Below are positions 61,501-64,000 of a DNA stretch of 64,000 bases, piece by piece (within the stretch, counting starts at the first letter, position 1; each line of letters starts with the position of its first letter). The DNA comes from Lingula anatina (lineage: Eukaryota; Brachiopoda; Lingulata; Lingulida; Lingulidae). The notes beneath the pieces are model-generated. The model saw nothing but the letters and a program-made list of their open reading frames with translations, had not been told where the DNA came from and made no database searches. The stretch spans positions 319,852 through 383,851 of the forward strand of contig NW_019774369.1 of NCBI RefSeq assembly GCF_001039355.2. The letters are read 5' to 3'. A program made the translations under genes and the position numbers.

Positions 61501-64000
61501 ATGAAACTTTTTCAAATGCTTTAAAGCGAATTTCTATTTAATCAATACACTTTTCAGCACTATAATACAAACTCCACATATAGTAGAAAATCCTAAACCT
61601 CTTTGAAAGCTTTGAAAGCAAATTCCAGAGCGTCCTCCCATTTTGCCATCCCAGAGGCCTGAAGATCCATCACCGCCTCTTTCAGGACTTGTTTGTTCCT
61701 GTGTGTGGCCTGGACAAAGCCCTGGAAACATTCTGACACGTACCGCACAGTGTCTTGGATTTCTTCAGTTTTGGAGTACTGAAAAGATGCAGGGTATGCT
61801 TATGGTTGATTTTCAATTTGAAAGGGAAAACATTGTATTGAACATTAATTTGTGAGATGTCAGGACTTATAACTAGACTTATAAATAAGAACTGGCTATT
61901 ATTATTTGGCAACTGTTTGGAAAATAACTATCATGAACACTATGTTTTATCTTTTGTCACCAAAACATTTCATCAATTCTGGAATTTTTAAATAAGTATA
62001 TATACAGTGTATATATACAGTGTGCATTCTTACATATAACATAATCATTTTAATGTTACACCAATACTGAAGACTATTTTAACCATCAAATGAAAACCTT
62101 ACATTTGCAACTGCCACAAAGTCGTTCTCCCCCAGTGTTTCCAGCAACTGTTTTACAGTTTCCTTCATCAGCTGCAGAGCTTCCCCTGTAGTACTTCCAC
62201 TCCTAAAATTATTCATTTATTTGTTGATTTATTAATTATCTATACTAAACTCAAAAGCTTTAAAAGACTTTAAATCTCAAGTTCTTTTGAGCCTTTTTGG
62301 TTGAAGTCATTCCTTTAGATCAAAAACTTAAAATATTTATAACATACTGCATGAATTCCATTTCTTCATGGGTAAAAAAAAAAAAAAAAAAAAATAGTGG
62401 TAAAATGGACAACTGTAAGCAAGCAAAACTGATAACCACAAGCCAAAAGAATTCTGCTATTTCAATACTAATTTGTCAAATACACTGCAATCAAAATAGG
62501 CAAAAATAATAATCATTTAATTACAATGCAAAGGTACCCATTGACACATAATTTAAAAATTCTTGATGAAAAAAACTACTAAGTGTAACAAAAAATTTGG
62601 AATAAGGAATACTTAAAGTGTTTGAAATTTGCAAAGAAAAATAAAATAAATAAATAGGGCAGACTTACGTGTCTACTAATATCATCATATTTTTGGGTGA
62701 ACTTGACCCCTGTGTGTACCAAGGACGACGTCTGACATCATACAGATCAGGCTTGGCTTCAGTCCATGCATTGGCTAAAATGTTAATGAAAATATCAGAT
62801 ATACAAATTAATAACCAAAATTAAGTAATATGAATAAAATAAATTATATTTTATAATTAATTTAATATTTTCAATATTTTATAATTAATTTAAAATAAAA
62901 ATTAATATTTATAAAATCAAAAAAGAAAAAATTATAAAACTATAAAAAACAGTAAATATTGAAATACTGTTTAAATCCAATTTCAATATTATTCAAACAT
63001 TAACTATTTCTAGTTACTGTTCATTATATTTATCATTTACTCTGTTTACTCTGAGATGTTTTCTTGTTTTAAAGCTAAGCATTATTTATACATTGTATCA
63101 AACTAGGTTTCCTTTTCCCATCTTCCAGTTCACTGCACTCTTTTTTTCTTGGCAAAAAGAAATTATGAAATTCAGACACTGAGTTACATTATGTGGATAC
63201 TATTCTCAGTCAGTAAAGGCACTGCTTTACATGTGTGAAGATCCCGTACATAATAACTCATAGCCCTTCCAATCTGAGTTTCTATTTTGAGCAGGCACAA
63301 TCTATGTGATTCAGTTATATTCCACAAGATCTAATCTGCCCTTTAAGCATGTAACAATTGATGGATCCCAGTCAATGCACAAGTTCTGTACCTAGCTCGC
63401 ATTTGATCTGCCTCTGGGTGCCATTGTGAATGTGTCATGAAGTTCTTAACAAAGAGCTTTTTTTCCCAGAATCAATACAGAGAGAGTGCGAAATAAGTCA
63501 TTAACTTTCATCTGTAATTTGACACTGGAACTCAAACAAGTAGATAGTTTCTTCTATGACAGGTAGAGTGTAACAGAAATAGAGTGATGGCCATCTAAGA
63601 GTGCATTCCCATAGATTTAGATCAATCCATCTAGATCGACCTAACTCCCTGGGGGTTCACGCTAAATTGCTGTCAGCCGAGCGCGCACGGTAGTTAATTA
63701 CCCCCTTACAGCTTTTAGTAGGCGGGACAGACGCTTAAGCCAGCTAAGCTGACAGTAATCTAGTGAGACTCCCCACAGGGATAGATCGATCTATAATCTG
63801 TGGGAATGGGGTCTAAGAATGGTTGACCTGGTAGTAACTGCTGCAGTTACTGTGGAAGTAGTAGTAACTATGATTACTAATCTAATTTTAACCAACGAGG
63901 AGATTTCCCATCAATTTACCTGGGTAAGAACGTAAAAACCCTTTCTGCCCTCCAAAGTATTGCCACAGAAGATTTGGATCATCCTCTGCATTTTGCTTCC
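40160..64000 (-). CDS. CACNA2D1/2-like: voltage-gated calcium channel alpha2delta auxiliary subunit (main gene model)
   Basis: Minus-strand gene, 5' end beyond the window. The protein is extracellular, carried on the surface by a C-terminal hydrophobic/GPI signal, and traffics and tunes high-voltage-activated calcium channels. About 890 residues are visible; the N-terminal 190 or so are missing. Order: LLWQYFGG and [10 protein letters not shown] (Cache/VWA entry); VWA with an intact MIDAS (VDTSGS) and LTDG; a 28-residue segment from one of four alternative exons; Cache with [23 protein letters not shown] and [19 protein letters not shown]_alpha2 with [56 protein letters not shown]; and a C-terminal CRGCG plus hydrophobic tail. 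These motifs fit CACNA2D1/2 better than CACNA2D3/4. Exons in order: 63920-64000, 62669-62774, 62103-62202, 61599-61778, 60991-61128, 60653-60731, 59967-60016, one alternative exon, 51171-51227, 50493-50570, 49930-50004, 49592-49663, 48987-49058, 48662-48791 (or its duplicate), 47128-47188, then 14 exons to 40160. All phases agree. Confidence 0.92.
40495..40592 (-). CDS. CACNA2D1/2-like: CACNA2D exon
   Basis: 98 bp, phase 1 in and 0 out. [20 protein letters not shown] then CYDFDDR; the SPRYR and cysteine pattern matches the end of delta (QPRYRKGP in mammals). Confidence 0.9.
40890..41014 (-). CDS. CACNA2D1/2-like: CACNA2D exon
   Basis: 125 bp. [20 protein letters not shown] then [15 protein letters not shown]; corresponds to the EKLMNTNLIFIMVES region of mammalian alpha2delta-1. 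Confidence 0.92.
41203..41268. repeat. (AC)n microsatellite
   Basis: Expanded here; copy 1 (30143-30155) has only a few units. Confidence 0.95.
41285..41414 (-). CDS. CACNA2D1/2-like: CACNA2D exon
   Basis: 130 bp. [14 protein letters not shown] and ELVCENCTR; matches SCITEQTQYFF...CGNCSR, the strongest indication for the 1/2 subtype. Confidence 0.93.
41713..41741 (-). CDS. CACNA2D1/2-like: CACNA2D 29-bp microexon
   Basis: Acceptor TTTTCAG, donor [15 protein letters not shown]. Phases fit both neighbours and the exon is conserved in copy 1 (30599-30627). Confidence 0.85.
42438..42496 (-). CDS. CACNA2D1/2-like: CACNA2D exon
   Basis: 59 bp. [19 protein letters not shown], matching the VPSVADILQIGWWAT region. 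The acceptor that preserves phase is CCTTGATAG, not the CCAG 13 bases further in. Confidence 0.87.
42796..43404. mobile_element. solo LTR, 609 bp
   Basis: Starts tgtgaccgtg and ends ggtaaca (TG...CA), flanked by atac at 42792-42795 and 43405-43408, with the empty site in copy 1. Contains a TATA-like gctatatataat (about 42912). No internal retrotransposon region, so a solo LTR left by recombination. It lies in an alpha2delta intron. Confidence 0.8.
43531..43609 (-). CDS. CACNA2D1/2-like: CACNA2D exon
   Basis: 79 bp. [15 protein letters not shown]...RSFFI; YDWQ-x-VC corresponds to YDYQSVC. Confidence 0.92.
43906..43982 (-). CDS. CACNA2D1/2-like: CACNA2D exon
   Basis: 77 bp. [20 protein letters not shown]; corresponds to IGRFFGEIDPSLM. 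Confidence 0.94.
44271..44419 (-). CDS. CACNA2D1/2-like: CACNA2D exon
   Basis: 149 bp. [20 protein letters not shown] then [15 protein letters not shown]; the C-x-L-I/L-D-D/N-G-x-I/F core of the second Cache-like region. Confidence 0.93.
45022..45117 (-). CDS. CACNA2D1/2-like: CACNA2D exon
   Basis: 96 bp. [20 protein letters not shown]...NTYKPA; corresponds to the [20 protein letters not shown] segment. Confidence 0.9.
45403..45506 (-). CDS. CACNA2D1/2-like: CACNA2D exon
   Basis: 104 bp. [20 protein letters not shown] then [13 protein letters not shown]; corresponds to YKRSLDNDNYVFTAPY. Confidence 0.92.
45743..45805 (-). CDS. CACNA2D1/2-like: CACNA2D exon
   Basis: 63 bp. [20 protein letters not shown]; corresponds to ARFVVTDGGITRVYP. 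Confidence 0.93.
   Translation of the reverse strand, partial: VCHRGCLCFHKQWTDQALSS
46237..46327 (-). CDS. CACNA2D1/2-like: CACNA2D exon
   Basis: 91 bp. [20 protein letters not shown] then HWKALSQAY; corresponds to CNADLINRVLLDAG...NYW. Confidence 0.92.
46767..46873 (-). CDS. CACNA2D1/2-like: CACNA2D exon
   Basis: 107 bp. [20 protein letters not shown] then [14 protein letters not shown]; corresponds to YCNDLKISDNN...NNPSC, start of the conserved VGCC_alpha2 region. Confidence 0.92.
47128..47188 (-). CDS. CACNA2D1/2-like: CACNA2D exon
   Basis: 61 bp. [19 protein letters not shown], completing Leu and Trp codons across both junctions. Less conserved, supported by phase and splice sites. Confidence 0.8.
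47629..48127. repeat. 62-bp minisatellite made of exon 3' end plus splice donor (8 units)
   Basis: Units begin (cagtactcac on the plus strand) at 47642, 47704, 47766, 47827, 47890, 47952, 48014 and 48076. Each repeats, on the minus strand, about 40 nt of the exon 48086-48215 end, the donor AAT/GTGAGTACTGA and about 20 nt of intron. The upstream-most unit is the real exon end; the other seven are downstream in the intron. Confidence 0.92.
48086..48215 (-). CDS. CACNA2D1/2-like: CACNA2D exon, contig-overlap duplicate
   Basis: 130 bp. [20 protein letters not shown] then [15 protein letters not shown]. Amino-acid identical to 48662-48791 across the N at 48588, so one of the two is an assembly duplicate. 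Confidence 0.85.
48411..48482 (-). CDS. CACNA2D1/2-like: CACNA2D exon, contig-overlap duplicate
   Basis: 72 bp. [20 protein letters not shown] then SKDL; identical product to 48987-49058. Duplicate caused by the unmerged contig end at 48588. Confidence 0.85.
48662..48791 (-). CDS. CACNA2D1/2-like: CACNA2D exon
   Basis: 130 bp; same product as 48086-48215. The Y-x-G-I/T-P-N-x-T-F/Y-S-L-G-L-V core corresponds to WTPVNGTDYSLALVLP of mammalian alpha2delta-1. Two minisatellite units are visible before the contig end. Confidence 0.9.
48987..49058 (-). CDS. CACNA2D1/2-like: CACNA2D exon
   Basis: 72 bp, phase 0/0. [20 protein letters not shown]; corresponds to IRNKMIDGESGEKTF. Confidence 0.92.
49592..49663 (-). 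CDS. CACNA2D1/2-like: CACNA2D exon
   Basis: 72 bp. [20 protein letters not shown]; corresponds to PVTLDFLDAELEN. Confidence 0.92.
49930..50004 (-). CDS. CACNA2D1/2-like: CACNA2D Cache exon
   Basis: 75 bp. [20 protein letters not shown]; the G-Y-x-F-A-I-x-x-N-G-Y-x-x-x-H-P Cache core. Confidence 0.95.
50493..50570 (-). CDS. CACNA2D1/2-like: CACNA2D Cache exon
   Basis: 78 bp. [20 protein letters not shown]; contains the Asp equivalent to D491 of mammalian alpha2delta-1, a ligand-pocket residue. Confidence 0.95.
51041..51101. repeat. (AAAT)n microsatellite
   Basis: aaat/aaac tetramers in the intron next to the 51171-51227 exon. Confidence 0.95.
51171..51227 (-). CDS. CACNA2D1/2-like: CACNA2D Cache exon after the alternative cassette
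   Basis: 57 bp, phase 0/0. [19 protein letters not shown]; corresponds to GLGLVVTGTLPVFN. Common acceptor for all four alternative exons. Confidence 0.94.
52497..52545. repeat. (TG)n microsatellite
   Basis: Long perfect TG run followed by gcgtgcgtgcatgc. Confidence 0.95.
53684..53825. repeat. 36-bp minisatellite, about 4 units
   Basis: Unit acaactgtgtgtaaaccagc plus catctgacatggctta, four nearly identical copies, in the cassette intron. Confidence 0.9.
54204..54287 (-). CDS. CACNA2D1/2-like: CACNA2D alternative exon D (84 bp)
   Basis: Strong acceptor (pyrimidine-rich, TTTTTCTCAG) and donor GTAACA. 28 codons, phase 0/0: starts [16 protein letters not shown] and ends WTSVYEDAL. It is the closest of the four to mammalian alpha2delta-1 (EYLDVLGRPMVLA...WTNVYLDAL). 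Joins VWA to Cache. Confidence 0.88.
56719..56802 (-). CDS. CACNA2D1/2-like: CACNA2D alternative exon C (84 bp, most diverged)
   Basis: Acceptor CACATCAG, donor GTAAAG. 28 codons, phase 0/0: starts [13 protein letters not shown] and ends SKMYIDQG. It keeps Y-x-D but has no Arg-Pro and ends QG instead of A-L/M. Supported by exact length, phase and splice sites; least certain of the four. Confidence 0.68.
58087..58170 (-). CDS. CACNA2D1/2-like: CACNA2D alternative exon B (84 bp)
   Basis: Acceptor TATTTCAG, donor GTACAT. 28 codons, phase 0/0: starts [16 protein letters not shown] and ends SSPYLDAM. VxGRPMxL matches the mammalian VLGRPMVL directly. Confidence 0.88.
58203..58217. repeat. poly-G tract
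   Basis: gaggggggggggggtgtggg just upstream (minus strand) of alternative exon B; a C-rich stretch in the pre-mRNA. Confidence 0.85.
59172..59255 (-). CDS. CACNA2D1/2-like: CACNA2D alternative exon A (84 bp)
   Basis: Donor GTATGG, acceptor CACCCAG with a weak pyrimidine tract. 28 codons, phase 0/0: starts [16 protein letters not shown] and ends SDVYEDAL. Nearest to the upstream VWA exon. Confidence 0.8.
59967..60016 (-). CDS. CACNA2D1/2-like: CACNA2D exon before the alternative cassette
   Basis: 50 bp, ends phase 0. [17 protein letters not shown]; corresponds to GYYYEIPSIGAIRINTQ at the end of VWA. Common donor (GTGAGT) for the four alternatives. Confidence 0.95.
60653..60731 (-). CDS. CACNA2D1/2-like: CACNA2D VWA exon
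   Basis: 79 bp. [20 protein letters not shown] then LACKNRG; corresponds to VRVFTFSVG...WMACENKG. Confidence 0.95.
60991..61128 (-). CDS. CACNA2D1/2-like: CACNA2D VWA exon
   Basis: 138 bp, phase 0/0. [20 protein letters not shown]; the LTDG strand carries the third MIDAS ligand. Confidence 0.95.
61599..61778 (-). CDS. CACNA2D1/2-like: CACNA2D VWA exon
   Basis: 180 bp, phase 0/0. [20 protein letters not shown], then [18 protein letters not shown]. The MIDAS Thr/Ser position reads MAKW where mammals have ITDY, so the second MIDAS ligand is altered. Confidence 0.92.
62103..62202 (-). CDS. CACNA2D1/2-like: CACNA2D VWA exon with MIDAS SGS
   Basis: 100 bp. Completes VDTSGS with the preceding exon, then [20 protein letters not shown] and ENDFVAVAN. 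Confidence 0.95.
62669..62774 (-). CDS. CACNA2D1/2-like: CACNA2D exon: RRR pocket motif and first MIDAS Asp
   Basis: 106 bp. [20 protein letters not shown] then [10 protein letters not shown]. The RRR and W correspond to R241 and W243 of mammalian alpha2delta-1, which bind gabapentin/amino acids. Confidence 0.96.
63595..63817. mobile_element. MITE with CATTCCCA termini, copy 2
   Basis: Near-identical to 1045-1259, same orientation. Ends ctaagagtgcattccca and (inverted) cttagaccccattccca. Lies in the alpha2delta intron 62775-63919. Confidence 0.82.
63920..64000 (-). CDS. CACNA2D1/2-like: CACNA2D exon, cut by window end
   Basis: At least 81 bp; donor [26 protein letters not shown] then RSYP; corresponds to [20 protein letters not shown]. 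Two mammalian pocket residues here differ (A215 to Leu, Y217 to Ser); W205 is kept. Confidence 0.95.

Overview
The window is eukaryotic nuclear DNA from an animal: genes are split into short exons with GT/AG borders, introns are AT-rich, microsatellites and MITE-like elements are frequent, and the gene families are metazoan. A marine invertebrate with high heterozygosity fits best (amphioxus, echinoderm or hemichordate would all be plausible), but the species cannot be fixed from the sequence alone. No prokaryotic, viral or CRISPR features were seen.

Three genes are supported. (1) Minus strand, 481-5420: six exons of a secreted or membrane protein with a signal peptide, two CUB domains and an LDL-receptor class A module, an arrangement like the NETO proteins; the first exon and the 3' part lie outside what I could resolve. 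(2) Plus strand, 17283-18590: an intronless class A GPCR of the FMRFamide-receptor type, preceded by a truncated copy of its own 5' end. (3) Minus strand, from beyond 64000 down to 40160 (with a second copy of the last 14 exons at 29078-35487): the voltage-gated calcium channel auxiliary subunit alpha2delta (CACNA2D1/2 type), covering the VWA domain, the Cache region, the VGCC_alpha2 region and the C-terminal hydrophobic tail.

The most interesting signal is in the alpha2delta gene. Between the VWA exon at 59967-60016 and the Cache exon at 51171-51227 lie four candidate alternative exons (59172-59255, 58087-58170, 56719-56802, 54204-54287). Each is exactly 84 bp, phase 0 at both ends, bordered by AG/GT, and encodes a different version of the same 28 residues. 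This looks like a mutually exclusive exon cassette. Its 3' end encodes the Y-x-D motif that in mammalian alpha2delta-1 forms part of the amino-acid/gabapentin pocket.

Assembly: single Ns at 8798, 11469, 17117, 35699, 48588 and 60629 and a 214-base gap at 24459-24672 mark contig joins. At 11469, 17117, 35699 and 48588 the sequence on both sides is nearly the same, so the apparent tandem duplications (6.1-11.5/11.9-16.4 kb, 16.8/17.1 kb, 24.7-35.5/35.7-46.9 kb, 48.1/48.7 kb) are most simply two haplotypes laid end to end. The two 11-kb copies differ by clean transposon insertions (a fold-back MITE in one, a solo LTR in the other), which supports the allele view. The stretches 6-16.4 kb and 18.6-24.4 kb have no gene I can recognise; they hold repeats, MITEs and microsatellites.
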